DNA of 64,000 nt from Niastella populi (GCF_002078015.1 NZ_LWBP01000089.1:62001-126000); one strand, 5' to 3'. Counted from the stretch's first letter, positions 8,913 to 18,346 are shown. Numbers and translations: made by a program. Notes: a model not told the origin generated them from the letters alone.

Positions 8913-9194
8913 ATGGGTGAATATTCGTTAGGCGACGCATTAAAATATTTTCTCAAAAACAGCAAGTTGAAAGGATACATGCAGGCAATGCAAATTGAAG
9001 ACGTGTGGGAAGATATTATGGGCAAAACCATCGCCAAATACACCGAAAAAATCCAGATCCAGGGTAAAACACTATATATTTCTACCAGCATGGCCCCGCT
9101 GAAACAGGAGCTCCTTTACCAGAAAGAAAATATTATCAAAAGGGTGAATGAAAAGCTGGGCGAAGACGTGATCATGGATGTAGTTATCCGGTAA
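8913..9194 (+). CDS. DUF721 (DciA-like) protein
   Basis: A 93-residue basic protein matching the DUF721 core: LGDALKYFLKNSKLK, then the W-E-DIMG block (EDVWEDIMGKTIAKYTEKI), a YISTSMAPLKQELLYQK strand-helix, and a C-terminal VIMDVVIR strand. The DciA family includes the replicative-helicase loader of many bacteria lacking DnaC; Bacteroidetes copies are short and usually sit next to recF, as here. A role in loading DnaB is inferred from family and context. A TACCTTCG box at about 8893, 20 bases before the start, could be a -7 element (one mismatch to TAnnTTTG). Confidence 0.82.
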   Translation: MGEYSLGDALKYFLKNSKLKGYMQAMQIEDVWEDIMGKTIAKYTEKIQIQGKTLYISTSMAPLKQELLYQKENIIKRVNEKLGEDVIMDVVIR

Positions 9195-9398
9195 TTCGAT
9201 CACAACCCAACTACCCCACCTCGTTTGTAGCCGACGGTTTACTGCAAAATATATGACCCTGGAATTAGAAGTCAATTAGAACCAGCAGCCGGTTCCGGTA
9301 AATCCTCCTGTAATTTCCGTATTTTGTTCTGCAAAAGGTATGCGTAACCTTCGATATACCGAAAATACCAGCCTTCAGAAATAAAACCAACATGCTAA

Positions 9399-9968
9399 AT
9401 GAAATGGCCCATCCTGTTAATGCCGGTTTTACTAACCCTTGCCTGTGATTCAAGAAAAAAAGAAGAAGAGCTGCACAAGCGGGAAATTGCTATCAATGAA
9501 AAAGAACAACAGCTATTGCTGAAAGAAAAAACATTGCAACTAAAAGAAGAAGAACTGCTGAAAAGAGAAAATCGTGTCGATAGCACAACGGCCAGAGACA
9601 GCACACACATTATAGACCCCGGTTTAACCGGCACCTGGTTTGTAAATATGACCTGCACAGAAACCACCTGCGCGGGATCTGCTGTAGGCGATACCAAATC
9701 GGAAACATGGCAAATGGCGTATGAAAGCAGCACATTGATCGTCAGGGCAATGTCGAACAATCAGTTGATCAGGGTATATACAGGTAATTATACCGGCAAT
9801 ACCATCGAGCTTACAGAAGAAGAAACTAATGCTGCTGCATCGACAAAAATGGTGGTAAGGCTTACATTTGTCGATAAAACGCATCTCGAAGGGCAACGAG
9901 TGATCACCAGGCCCGATTGCAGAATTCTTTATTCACTTCAATTAGAAAAAGAAAGGGTTCAGAATTGA
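9399..9968 (+). CDS. Coiled-coil lipoprotein of unknown function
   Basis: A 189-residue protein with a short lipoprotein signal ending LLTLAC (lipidated Cys16). A highly charged E/K/L segment (about 18-62, e.g. KEEELHKREIAINEKEQQ) should form a coiled coil. The C-terminal ~115 residues form a small, probably beta-rich domain beginning LTGTWFVNMTC with two close cysteines (TCTETTC); lipocalin-like or META-like folds often start with such an LTGTW motif, but I cannot assign one. The stop is one base before the antiporter ATG, so the genes are translationally linked; the lipoprotein may assist or sense for the transporter. Confidence 0.72.
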   Translation: MKWPILLMPVLLTLACDSRKKEEELHKREIAINEKEQQLLLKEKTLQLKEEELLKRENRVDSTTARDSTHIIDPGLTGTWFVNMTCTETTCAGSAVGDTKSETWQMAYESSTLIVRAMSNNQLIRVYTGNYTGNTIELTEEETNAAASTKMVVRLTFVDKTHLEGQRVITRPDCRILYSLQLEKERVQN

Positions 9969-9969
9969 T

Positions 9970-12132
9970 ATGTATTTGCTGAATGAAATAAATGTTAGCC
10001 TGCCGCTGAGCAATCCGGTGATCATTTTCTCCCTGGTATTATTTATTATTCTTTTTGCGCCTATCTTATTCAATAAAATAAAGGTACCTCACATCATCGG
10101 GTTGATCCTTGCCGGCATGATCATCGGTCCGTATGGCCTGAACCTGCTTCTGCGCGACAGCAGTATTGTGCTTTTTGGAACGGTGGGGCTGTTGTATATC
10201 ATGTTTACCGCGGGGCTGGAAATAGATATGGAGGAGTTTAAAAAGAACCGGATGAAGAGCCTTGTGTTCGGTTTATTTACGTTTTTCATACCCATGGGCC
10301 TGGGCAGCGTGGTGGTATATTATACCTTACAATTCTCCTGGCCTACCTCGCTGTTGCTGGCAGGCATGTTTGCATCGCATACCCTGCTGGCCTACCCGAT
10401 CGCCAGCCGGTATGGAATTTCAAGAATAAGGTCGGTAACCTTAACCATTGGTGGAACTATAATTACAGATATACTCGCGTTGCTTGTGCTGGCCGGGGTT
10501 ATCGGAATGACAAAAGGCGATATTACCGCCTCGTTCTGGTTCAACCTGGCATTGTATTCCCTTGGGTTCGGGGCAATTGTTTTCTTTGTTTTTCCATTGA
10601 TCGCCCGCTGGTTCTTTAAAACTTTCGACGATTCGGTAGCCCAGTACATTTTCGTATTGGCCATGGTTTTTCTGGGCGCTTTTCTGGCCGAACTGGCAGG
10701 GCTGGAACATATTATCGGCGCTTTCCTGGCCGGTCTCGCCCTGAACAGGTTCATCCCGCATTCATCTCCGCTGATGAACCGTATCGAATTTGTGGGCAAC
10801 GCTTTTTTCATTCCGTTCTTTTTGATCAGTGTGGGCATGTTGATCGATTTCAGCGTGCTGTTCAAAGGTTTCGGCGCTTTGAAAGTAGCCGCCATTATGA
10901 CGATCATTGGCATACTTTCAAAGTTCATAGCAGCCTTTCTTACACAGAAAACGTTCCGCCTGTCGTTGCTCGAGCGCAATATGATTTTCGGCCTCAGCAC
11001 GGCAAGAGTAGGCGCCACCCTGGCCATCGTATTGGTAGGTTATAATATCATAACAGGTGAAACTGCAACAGGCGAACCCATCAGGTTATTGAATGAAGAC
11101 GTGTTGAACGGAACCATCATCATGATACTGGTAACATGCACCGTTAGTTCATTCATTGTTGAAAAATCATCGCGCAAACTTGCCCTGCAGGAAGAAAATG
11201 TATCATCCGGCGATGATCAAACAGAAAGGATCCTGGTTTCCCTGGCCTATCCTGAAACCGTAACCGAGCTTATCGACTTCGGGCTGATGCTGAAACCAAA
11301 GAACAGCACAATTCCCGTTTATGCCCTGAATATCGTAAGCGATGATTCTGATGAAAGCAAAACGAGATCGATGGCAAAAAAGATGATGGACAATGCGGTT
11401 CACCATGCAGCAGCAACCGAACAATCAATTATTCCCATAACCAGGTACGACATAAACATCAGCAACGGTATAATTTATACCATCAAGGAACAGAACATTA
11501 CCGACCTGGTGATCGGTTTGCATCAGGATGCCAGCCAAAAGAATTTCCTCGGGCCTGTTGCCGAACGGATCCTGAGCCATACCTCCGAAACGGTATTCAT
11601 TTACAAACCCGTTCAACCCTTCAATACATTAAAAAGAATATTGGTGGTTATCACTTTAAAGGCAGAACTCGAGCCCGGTTTCCCGCACTGGTTCCGTAAA
11701 GTGACCACTATTGCAAAAGAATCGGGACTGGGCATTATTTTTTACGCCGCCAGGGATACCATTAGTGAACTGAAAGACCAGCAGCATGCTCAAAAGACCG
11801 AAATAAAGATGTCGTTCCAGGAATTTTCGCAATGGGACGATTTTTTGATCTTTACCCGGGAAGCCCGAAAGAACGACCTGCTGATAATCGTTTCCTCCCG
11901 TAAAGGCCAGGTATCATATCAATCGCAGCTCGACAAGCTTTCGTATTATCTCACCAGTTATTTTACCGACAGCAGTTTTATTTTGCTGTATCCGCAACAG
12001 GTTGAACGGGGCATTAAAATGGGTGATATACAACGCATAGACAGCAGCCTGGCAGAAACTATCAGTGAAAAAGTAGCCACCATTGGAAAAGCCAATAAAC
12101 TCTGGAAGCGGGACAGAAAGAACAGGAAGTAG
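9970..12132 (+). CDS. CPA2-family cation:proton antiporter with Usp-like C-terminus
   Basis: A 720-residue monovalent cation/proton antiporter. Residues ~15-405 hold about 12 hydrophobic helices with family blocks HIIGLILAGMIIGPYGLN, FTAGLEIDMEEF, GLEHIIGAFLAGLALNR and FISVGMLIDF-like (FFLISVGMLIDFSVL), typical of Kef/NhaS3-type CPA2 carriers. No TrkA-N/RCK nucleotide-binding domain is seen; instead the soluble C-terminal ~300 residues contain two alpha/beta units resembling universal stress proteins (ERILVSLAYPETVTELIDFG; LKRILVVITLKAEL), which commonly regulate such carriers. Translation is coupled to the preceding lipoprotein gene (1-base gap). Confidence 0.9.
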   Translation: MYLLNEINVSLPLSNPVIIFSLVLFIILFAPILFNKIKVPHIIGLILAGMIIGPYGLNLLLRDSSIVLFGTVGLLYIMFTAGLEIDMEEFKKNRMKSLVFGLFTFFIPMGLGSVVVYYTLQFSWPTSLLLAGMFASHTLLAYPIASRYGISRIRSVTLTIGGTIITDILALLVLAGVIGMTKGDITASFWFNLALYSLGFGAIVFFVFPLIARWFFKTFDDSVAQYIFVLAMVFLGAFLAELAGLEHIIGAFLAGLALNRFIPHSSPLMNRIEFVGNAFFIPFFLISVGMLIDFSVLFKGFGALKVAAIMTIIGILSKFIAAFLTQKTFRLSLLERNMIFGLSTARVGATLAIVLVGYNIITGETATGEPIRLLNEDVLNGTIIMILVTCTVSSFIVEKSSRKLALQEENVSSGDDQTERILVSLAYPETVTELIDFGLMLKPKNSTIPVYALNIVSDDSDESKTRSMAKKMMDNAVHHAAATEQSIIPITRYDINISNGIIYTIKEQNITDLVIGLHQDASQKNFLGPVAERILSHTSETVFIYKPVQPFNTLKRILVVITLKAELEPGFPHWFRKVTTIAKESGLGIIFYAARDTISELKDQQHAQKTEIKMSFQEFSQWDDFLIFTREARKNDLLIIVSSRKGQVSYQSQLDKLSYYLTSYFTDSSFILLYPQQVERGIKMGDIQRIDSSLAETISEKVATIGKANKLWKRDRKNRK

Positions 12133-12235
12133 CCGGGCATTTTTGTTCACCGGTTAACAACCCGCAGGTTCAGGCACTGCCCACTTTTAGTGTGCCGCCC
12201 CGAAATATGCCCCTTTTTAAATATTGCTTTTCGAC

Positions 12236-12811
12236 CTATACCCGCAGCGTCCCCCGAAACCCTCTGGCCCCATAATATGAATCGGCGCCGTTATGATATA
12301 TGAATACCTGCCCAAACCGGTAATCGCCAAAGATGGCGCCGCCCAACTCGCGAATTGCCTCAGGTGTTTTTAACCAACTCGAGGTTTTGGAATCGAAGTT
12401 GCCCAGCTTTTGCAATGCGCGGTATTGTTCTTCGTCCAATAGTTCTATACCCATCGATGCGGCCATTTCCATGGCGCTGTCTGCCGGTTTATGTTGCTTT
12501 CTCGATTCCAGCGCTTCTCTGTCGTAACAAACGCTTCTGCGGCCCTTAGGCGTTTCCGCAGCACAGTCGAAGAAAATGTATTCACCCGTTTTTTTATCAA
12601 AGCCAACAACATCCGGTTCACCACCGGTTTCCTCCATAATACGCAGCGACCACAGCTTGTCAGCCTTTTCCTCCAGCCTGCTTTGCACATCGGCCCAGTC
12701 GATGCCCTTATGACGGTTCTTGTTTTTCCCGAACCTGTCTTTTAATGTTTCGAGTATTTCATCGCGCTCTGCGGCTGAGAGTTTCTTTTTGGCGGTTGTG
12801 GTTTTGCTCAT
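12236..12811 (-). CDS. DUF4256 family protein
   Basis: A 191-residue soluble protein matching the DUF4256 family: W-A-DVQSRLE near the N-terminus, EETGGEPDVVGFDKKTGEY, a D-C-AAETPKGRRS block, GIELLDEEQYRALQKLG and a terminal QVFIYHNGADSYYGARGFRG. The family has no assigned reaction. The start at 12811 (MSKTTTAKKK) is preferred over ATG 12886, whose extra 25 residues run through the divergent promoter region and look non-coding. It faces the aldo/keto reductase gene divergently; no partner is evident. Confidence 0.88.
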   Translation of the reverse strand: MSKTTTAKKKLSAAERDEILETLKDRFGKNKNRHKGIDWADVQSRLEEKADKLWSLRIMEETGGEPDVVGFDKKTGEYIFFDCAAETPKGRRSVCYDREALESRKQHKPADSAMEMAASMGIELLDEEQYRALQKLGNFDSKTSSWLKTPEAIRELGGAIFGDYRFGQVFIYHNGADSYYGARGFRGTLRV

Positions 12812-12894
12812 ATGGCTGGAATTTGGGTAACGAATATACGCAGTTATTGAATGAAGGTAAACAACTCCCCCAAACCATCCTGCCAACTATCCCC

Positions 12895-12902
12895 TACTTT
12901 TG
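12895..12902 (+). promoter_or_regulatory. Bacteroidetes-type -7 box for the aldo/keto reductase gene
   Basis: TACTTTTG matches the TAnnTTTG -7 consensus of the Bacteroidetes primary sigma factor, 20 bases before the ATG at 12923. No convincing -33 TTG is visible. Confidence 0.4.
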
Positions 12903-12922
12903 CATGGTAAAAAATATCATCT

Positions 12923-13981
12923 ATGGAATACAGGGCACTCGGCCATTCAGGGCTGAAAGTTTCGACCATTACGCTTGGTACCATGACGTTCGGCGGCGCG
13001 GGAAATTTTGCAAAGGTGGGCAGTTCCGATACCAAACAGGCACGCAGCATCATCGATTGTTGCATTGAACATGGGGTTAACGTTATTGACACGGCCAATA
13101 TGTACTCGGCCGGTCTTTCTGAAGAGATCATTGGCGAGGTGTTGGATGGCAAACGTCCGGGGAATGTACTGATCTCAACCAAGGCAAGGATGCCGGTTGG
13201 CGCCGGCCCCAATGAGGAAGGTTTTTCACGCTACCATTTGATAAAAGAATGTGAGAAAAGCCTGAAACGTTTAGGCACCGATGTGATCGATATCTATTAC
13301 ATGCACGAATGGGACGGCATTACACCGCTGGAAGAAATGCTGGAAGCGCTTGACACACTGGTAAAGCAGGGGAAGATCCGTTATTCAGGCAGTTCGAACT
13401 TCAGCGGCTGGCATACCATGAAAGCGCTTAGCACCAGCAGGGAATTCGGTTACCAGCGTTTTGTTACCCAGCAGATACACTATTCACTTGAATCGCGTGA
13501 GGCGGAATATGAATTGTTGCCTATAGGTGTTGACCAGGGTTTGGGGGCATTGATCTGGAGCCCGCTGGCCGGCGGCTTATTATCGGGCAAATACAGCCGG
13601 GAAATGCAAACACAGGGCGGAACCCGGTTTGCCGAAGGATGGAACGAACCGCCCATCCGCGACTTCGACAGGCTTTGGAATATTGTAGATGTGCTGAAAG
13701 AAATAGCAAATCAAAAAAAAGTTTCTGCCGCGCAGGTTGCCATTTCCTGGTTACTCACCCGCGCCGGTGTAAGCTCGATTGTGATCGGTGGCCGTTCGCT
13801 TGAACAGATAGAAAATAATATCAAAGCAGGCGAAGTAGTTTTAACGCAGGATGAACTGAAACGGCTGAATGAAGTAAGCAGGCCGCCACTGATCTATCCT
13901 TACTGGCACCAGGCAAGGTTTGTAAAGAACCGGATGAGTGAGGGTGATAAGGTGTTGTTGCAGGAGCATATAAAACAATAG
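12923..13981 (+). CDS. Aldo/keto reductase
   Basis: An NADPH-dependent oxidoreductase of 352 residues with a (beta/alpha)8 barrel. The catalytic tetrad is readable: Asp and Tyr in VIDTANMYSAG, Lys in LISTKARMPVG and His in IYYMHEWDG. The nucleotide-binding end is SSIVIGGRSLEQIENN. It resembles the YajO/Tas-like (AKR11-13) group that reduces aldehydes and ketones; the substrate cannot be told. It is monocistronic, between a divergent DUF4256 gene and a shared terminator. Confidence 0.95.
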   Translation: MEYRALGHSGLKVSTITLGTMTFGGAGNFAKVGSSDTKQARSIIDCCIEHGVNVIDTANMYSAGLSEEIIGEVLDGKRPGNVLISTKARMPVGAGPNEEGFSRYHLIKECEKSLKRLGTDVIDIYYMHEWDGITPLEEMLEALDTLVKQGKIRYSGSSNFSGWHTMKALSTSREFGYQRFVTQQIHYSLESREAEYELLPIGVDQGLGALIWSPLAGGLLSGKYSREMQTQGGTRFAEGWNEPPIRDFDRLWNIVDVLKEIANQKKVSAAQVAISWLLTRAGVSSIVIGGRSLEQIENNIKAGEVVLTQDELKRLNEVSRPPLIYPYWHQARFVKNRMSEGDKVLLQEHIKQ

Positions 13982-14060
13982 GCAATTGGCAAGGGTTGCC
14001 GCCATTCGAATTTTTCGATCATTAGCGGGTTTTGAAATACCTGCAGTATACTGGAATGTA

Positions 14061-14100
14061 AAAAAAACGGGGCTCACTAAAATGGTCAGCCCCGTTTTTT
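14061..14100. terminator. Bidirectional terminator between convergent genes
   Basis: AAAAAAACGGGGCT and AGCCCCGTTTTTT pair around a 13-base loop, giving a GC stem with an A run on one side and a T run on the other. It can end both the aldo/keto reductase transcript and the minus-strand T9SS gene. Confidence 0.85.
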
Positions 14101-14124
14101 GGGTGCAATTCATTCCTGATAGTT

Positions 14125-15462
14125 TCAATTTTTTACGATCCTGAAATGCTGCCGCCGCCCGTCCTGTAATGATGCTTCAAGAATAAGTATTCCCTGGTAT
14201 TGAGGAGGCAACTGTAACTGATAGGAACCAGCCTCCGGAAGATTGCGGGTCAATAGCTGCCGGCCATCGGCGCTATAGAGCTTTATTTCACATGCGCCTT
14301 TGGCGCATATAATATTCACGTAACTGCCCGCCGGATTCGGGGATGGATGCCCGATGATAATATCCTGCCCGTCATGTTCCATATTAAATATAATAGTTTT
14401 GCTATACCTGACACTGCCATCGACATCCGCTTGTAGTATGCGGTAATAGTTGGTACCCGCAAAAGGATGTTCGTCAGTGAAATTATAGGTTTGGATGGTT
14501 TCACTGTTACCCGCCGCTTTTATGGTGCCTAAATTGCGATAGCTGCTGCCGTCGTAGCTGGCCTGTACCGTAAAATGATCACTATGCTGTTCGGTAGCGG
14601 TTTGCCATTGCAACCCTACCGTTTTTTCTTTTTTGGCTGCAGTGAACGAATACCAGGTAACCGGAAGCGGCCCGATATCGGCGGGTAACGCAAATGGTGT
14701 TACATCGTCTGTAGCCCAGTTTGCAGGATTATTGATGGCTGTTCGCAAAGCCGCAGCCGTACCGGTTAAATTGCCTCTATAAACGGCATTGTCTACCTCC
14801 GGTGTAAGCAATAGTACATGCGCAGTACTCAGGTTGGTGGGTAACGCGCCAGCGCTTGTAGACTGGGATGCGCCGGTAAGCCATGCGCCGTCCATATTGA
14901 TCGCTGCAAGAAAATTGGTGGCGGTATTATCTACAGGCATTGTTCCCTGGTAAGCATATAATACATCGCCCGAGGTGGGAAAAGATAAGTCGGGGCAGCC
15001 CCCGGCTACAAATACCGTTCCTGTAGTGGCGGTAGCCATCGATGGGTTGGGACTCACCCCTCCGGGGTTGGCAATAACCACAACAGTCCCCAGCGGCAAC
15101 GCCGAGGTGGCCGTCCAGTTTAAAAAAGCCTCCGTATTACAGGCGCCATACAGGGTATTGATATAAAAACCGCCCGTGCTTAGCCAAAGGTGATCGGTAA
15201 AGGTAATGGTTGTGCCTGCGGAAACGTCTTTCAGCAGCATGAATGCAAACTCATCTGCACTTGACACTTCGCTGTTGTAGCCTACGAAAGCAATATCCCC
15301 GCCTGTGAGCACTGTTTGGGAATTAGCAGTTTGCATAGCGGTTACAGCTGCGAGCAGGTATAGGCAACCGATAAAGCGTGTTACCGTTCCTGTTATAGCA
15401 CTGCTACCCGTCAGACCCTTTTTGAAAATGTTGGAAATTGAGTTTCGGTTCAACTTTTTCAT
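14125..15462 (-). CDS. Secreted protein with type IX secretion C-terminal signal
   Basis: A 445-residue exported protein. A long signal peptide ends near ANSQT (about residue 49). The middle (about 50-270) is a beta-rich domain starting LTGGDIAFVGYNS with EFAFMLLKDVSAGTTITFTD, an extracellular module common in Bacteroidetes. A second beta-sandwich follows (LPVTWYSFTAAKKEKTVGLQW; FTVQASYDGSSYRNLG; YYRILQADVDGSVRYS), and the last ~75 residues have type A T9SS sorting features (HPSPNPAGSYVNI, YSADGRQLLTRNL, LEASLQDGRRQHFRIVKN). The protein should cross the outer membrane through the PorSS machinery and be attached or released. Enzymatic function, if any, is not evident. Confidence 0.87.
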   Translation of the reverse strand: MKKLNRNSISNIFKKGLTGSSAITGTVTRFIGCLYLLAAVTAMQTANSQTVLTGGDIAFVGYNSEVSSADEFAFMLLKDVSAGTTITFTDHLWLSTGGFYINTLYGACNTEAFLNWTATSALPLGTVVVIANPGGVSPNPSMATATTGTVFVAGGCPDLSFPTSGDVLYAYQGTMPVDNTATNFLAAINMDGAWLTGASQSTSAGALPTNLSTAHVLLLTPEVDNAVYRGNLTGTAAALRTAINNPANWATDDVTPFALPADIGPLPVTWYSFTAAKKEKTVGLQWQTATEQHSDHFTVQASYDGSSYRNLGTIKAAGNSETIQTYNFTDEHPFAGTNYYRILQADVDGSVRYSKTIIFNMEHDGQDIIIGHPSPNPAGSYVNIICAKGACEIKLYSADGRQLLTRNLPEAGSYQLQLPPQYQGILILEASLQDGRRQHFRIVKN

Positions 15463-15936
15463 GGTAAAATATTTGGTTAGTGATTGATAACGTTACCAAA
15501 CTTTACTAATCAGAACCCATGTTAAAAGTTGCCGGATGAGATTTTTTAAGTAAAAGAAGTGTAATATAATTAATAAATTCTATACAGCCAGCGATCATTT
15601 CCCGGCTTCGTGGTTACGCATCAGTTGTAACCACATACGTCAATGCATACACAACATTGAGTAATAAAAGCACAAAAGCCGCCCCGGTAATGCGGATAAA
15701 GTATTACCGGTAAAACAACCGGTACGATTTGGGTAGCACTTTTTTCCGCTGCTTGGCGAAGATCGATGTGCCAATGCAAAACAATTCGTTTTGCGGCAGA
15801 ATTTCTTTCGGCGGCCTCGCAATGATTCGGCCCTCACAACAACGCCGCACTATTTATTGAAAAATTTGCCCGGTGGGTTATTTTGCCGCAAATTTGTCCT
15901 GAACAAGATCATTTAACCCAGGCTAACTGACCAACC
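15463..15936. other. Divergent intergenic region with two perfect hairpins
   Basis: 474 bases between the T9SS gene and the bestrophin gene. GTGGTTAC/GTAACCAC (15610-15617 with 15627-15634, loop 9) and CCGGTAAT/ATTACCGG (15684-15691 with 15703-15710, loop 11) are perfect 8-base inverted repeats. Neither lies at a gene end. They could be parts of a leader or a small RNA; no known class is recognised. Confidence 0.4.
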
Positions 15937-16941
15937 ATGCATTCGGGCAGACAATACACCATTTCGGAGTTTATTTATTGGACACGCAGAAAAATTTATG
16001 TTCTTATTATTCTGGCGGTGATACCAACAATTTGTTACGCATTTTTCGGCTGCACCTGGATCACCATTCCCTGGCCGCCCATCATGCTTATTGGTACGGC
16101 TTCGGCGCTGATTGCGGGTTTTCGTAACAACGCCACCTACGGCCGCAGTTGGGAAGCGCGGCAGATCTGGGGCAGAATAATCAATTCAAGCCGCGCATTT
16201 GGCATTATGGTGATGGATTTTATCCGTCATCCGCAGGCAGATGCAATGAAAGATGTTCATCAGCGCATTATTTACCGCCACCTTGCCTGGATAACGAGCC
16301 TGCGCTACCAGCTCCGCGAAAAAAGACAATGGGAAAATGCCCGCATCAATCCTCAATACATCGAATACAGTCAGCGATATAAAGTACCTGAATGGGAAAC
16401 AACCATCGACGAGGAGATCGCCACATTTCTATCGATTGAGGAATGGCAAAGTGTAAAAGGGAAAAAGAATGCCGCCACCCAGATAATGGCACTTCAATCA
16501 TCGGCTATCAGGGAATTATATGAGCAGGGAATGATCACGGAATTGAAGTATATCGAAATGCAACAGTTGCTGAAAGAGTTTTATGAGCACCAGGGCGGTT
16601 GCGAACGCATCAAGAATTTCCCTTACCCCCGTCAGTACTCCAGCATCAGCCGTTTCTTTTTTGCGATCCTTACGATGCTTATTCCGCTGGGCATGCTGAA
16701 CGAATTCGCCAAACTGGGTCCCGGTTTCATCTGGCTGAATATTCCTTTCAGCATTATCGTTAGCTGGATGTTCGTAACCCTGGAAGATATTGGTGAAAGT
16801 ACCGAAAACCCGTTCGAGGGCGCTGCCAATGATGTGCCCATCAGCACCATCAGCCGTACCATTGAAATAGACCTGCGGGAAATGCTGGGCGAAGAAAAGA
16901 TCCCGCCTGCGCGTGTTGCAACCAACTTCATTCAAATGTAA
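15937..16941 (+). CDS. Bestrophin-family anion channel
   Basis: A 334-residue inner-membrane protein of the bestrophin/UPF0187 family, which form pentameric anion (chloride) channels. Hydrophobic helices lie at about 20-40 and 46-64 and a second pair near 230-280. The family block FRNNATYGRSWEARQIWGRI follows the second helix, and a late LEDIGESTENPFEGAANDVP matches the conserved D/E-rich region near the C-terminal helices; the tail SRTIEIDLREMLGE is also typical. It is a single-gene unit; the role may be pH or volume balance, by inference. Confidence 0.93.
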   Translation: MHSGRQYTISEFIYWTRRKIYVLIILAVIPTICYAFFGCTWITIPWPPIMLIGTASALIAGFRNNATYGRSWEARQIWGRIINSSRAFGIMVMDFIRHPQADAMKDVHQRIIYRHLAWITSLRYQLREKRQWENARINPQYIEYSQRYKVPEWETTIDEEIATFLSIEEWQSVKGKKNAATQIMALQSSAIRELYEQGMITELKYIEMQQLLKEFYEHQGGCERIKNFPYPRQYSSISRFFFAILTMLIPLGMLNEFAKLGPGFIWLNIPFSIIVSWMFVTLEDIGESTENPFEGAANDVPISTISRTIEIDLREMLGEEKIPPARVATNFIQM

Positions 16942-17062
16942 GCATGCTTAACGCCTAACGGGCAACGCTTAAAGCTTGCCTCCGAATACGTTCCGCCCGA
17001 ATAACAGCGTATAGCCCGAAGCTCGGGAATTAGCGTTCTGCGTTTCGCGTCCGGAGTGCGGC
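16942..17062. repeat. Word array: AACGC-type inverted element
   Basis: Words of the form TTAACGCCTAACGGGC and CAACGCTTAAAGC on the left face AGCGTTCTGCGTTTCGCG on the right, around a core with CCCGAATAAC and GCCCGAAGCTCGGGAA. The left end begins 2 bases after the bestrophin stop. Related elements are at 20736-20895 and 30326-30436. Confidence 0.6.
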
Positions 17063-17962
17063 TTATTTGCCCTGTATATCGGTCCTGAACTTCTCAATAC
17101 ATTTTCTGTCCTGCAAAGTCACAAAACACGTTCTGTCGTCTTTACCACCGAACGTGATATTGCTTACATCTTTTCCTTTCAGCTCCACTTCCTGGATCTG
17201 ACGGCCGCCGTCGTTGAAGATGGCAACCGTGCCTTTGCCATAACGCGTAACATACAGGTTGCCCCTGCTGTCGCATTTCATACCATCCATTCCAAAGTCG
17301 GTAAAGGTGGCAAAAGTTTTTTCGCTTTTTATATTGCCGTCGCTGTCCAGTTCATAGGCCATAACACGGCGCTGGATGCTTTCATTTACATACAGGATCT
17401 TTTCATCGGGACTTAAACAAATGCCATTGGTGGTGCCGAGGTTCTCTTTTAGCAACACCGCTTTTTTATCCTTGCCGATCTTCCATATTTGCCCGGTTTG
17501 CTTTTGCCAGTTGGGGTCAGAGGCATATACGATACCGCTTTTTTTGCTGATGCAAAGGTCATTGGGCTGGTTGAACCGGTCGTCGTGGCAATACACGCTA
17601 ACTTCCTTTGTTTCGGGATCAACTTCCAGCACATTGTGCTCTACAAAATCGGCTACCAGCATATGGCCCTGTGCATTGAACCGGATGCTGTTGCCCACAC
17701 TTTTACCGGGCAGGGTCAAAAACACTTCCACATTGCCATCGGGATGAACCAACCCAATGGTGCCGTCTTTCTGGTAGTTCACAACGAACAGGCGGCCATC
17801 CTTATCAACCGCAGGGCCTTCGCAGTTACGGGTGAACAGGTTCTCGGCAGTATGGTCAGAGGCCCTGAAAAGGCTTTTTCCAAACTCTTTTTGCGGACTG
17901 TGTTTTCTATGACAGGCGATCATGGCAACAAGCATAACCGCCCCTATGGTAATTTTTTTCAT
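17063..17962 (-). CDS. SMP-30/gluconolactonase-like lipoprotein
   Basis: A 299-residue six-bladed beta-propeller with a lipoprotein signal (VAMIAC, lipidated Cys17). Metal-site and blade motifs of the SMP-30/gluconolactonase family are visible: NCEGPAVDKDGRLFVVN, FNQPNDLCISKKSG, TNGICLSPDEKILYV and DGMKCDSRGNLYVTRYG, supplying the Glu, Asn and Asp ligands. Family enzymes hydrolyse lactones such as gluconolactone; the true substrate is unknown. It should be anchored in the periplasm or at the surface. It stands alone, with a repeat region on each side. Confidence 0.9.
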   Translation of the reverse strand: MKKITIGAVMLVAMIACHRKHSPQKEFGKSLFRASDHTAENLFTRNCEGPAVDKDGRLFVVNYQKDGTIGLVHPDGNVEVFLTLPGKSVGNSIRFNAQGHMLVADFVEHNVLEVDPETKEVSVYCHDDRFNQPNDLCISKKSGIVYASDPNWQKQTGQIWKIGKDKKAVLLKENLGTTNGICLSPDEKILYVNESIQRRVMAYELDSDGNIKSEKTFATFTDFGMDGMKCDSRGNLYVTRYGKGTVAIFNDGGRQIQEVELKGKDVSNITFGGKDDRTCFVTLQDRKCIEKFRTDIQGK

Positions 17963-18346
17963 AAATAATTCTTACGTCAATATTAGGAAAAAGCTGTAAG
18001 TAAAAAGCCTAAAGCAAATACAAATTAGATCCTTCCGTTTGCCTTTCTCATTCTGCTTTAATCTGTATTCCTGTATTCGCGTTCAGCTGTATTCGCTTTT
18101 AGCTGTAGGCTGTATTACTGTATTCCTGTATTCGCTTACAGCTTACGGCTTGCAGCTGTATTCGCTTTCCGCTTTAGCCTTTAAGCTGTATTCCTGTATT
18201 CGCTTACAGCTTACGGCTTGCAGCTGTATTTGCTTTCCGCGTTAGGCTGTATTACTGTATTCCTGTATTCGCTTACAGCTTACGGCTTGCAGCTTGCAGC
18301 TGTATTCGCTTTCCGCTTTAGCCTTTAAGCTGTATTCCTCTCTTCC
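17963..18346. repeat. Long composite array of GCTGTATTCGCTT-type words
   Basis: From 18039 to about 18340 the words CTGTATTC, GCTGTATTCGCTT, CTTACAGCTTACGGCTTGCAG and CCGCTTTAGCC recur. A unit of 60-70 bases built of these words is present about three times with small changes. The array stops just before the stop codon of the permease gene (18347-18349). 17963-18038 is plain A-rich leader of the SMP-30 gene. Unit lengths are irregular and there are no unique spacers, so this is not a CRISPR. Confidence 0.75.

Noticed and set aside
18039-18346. Possible CRISPR array
   Set aside because: Repeat words vary in length and sequence, there are no uniform unique spacers, and no cas gene is near.
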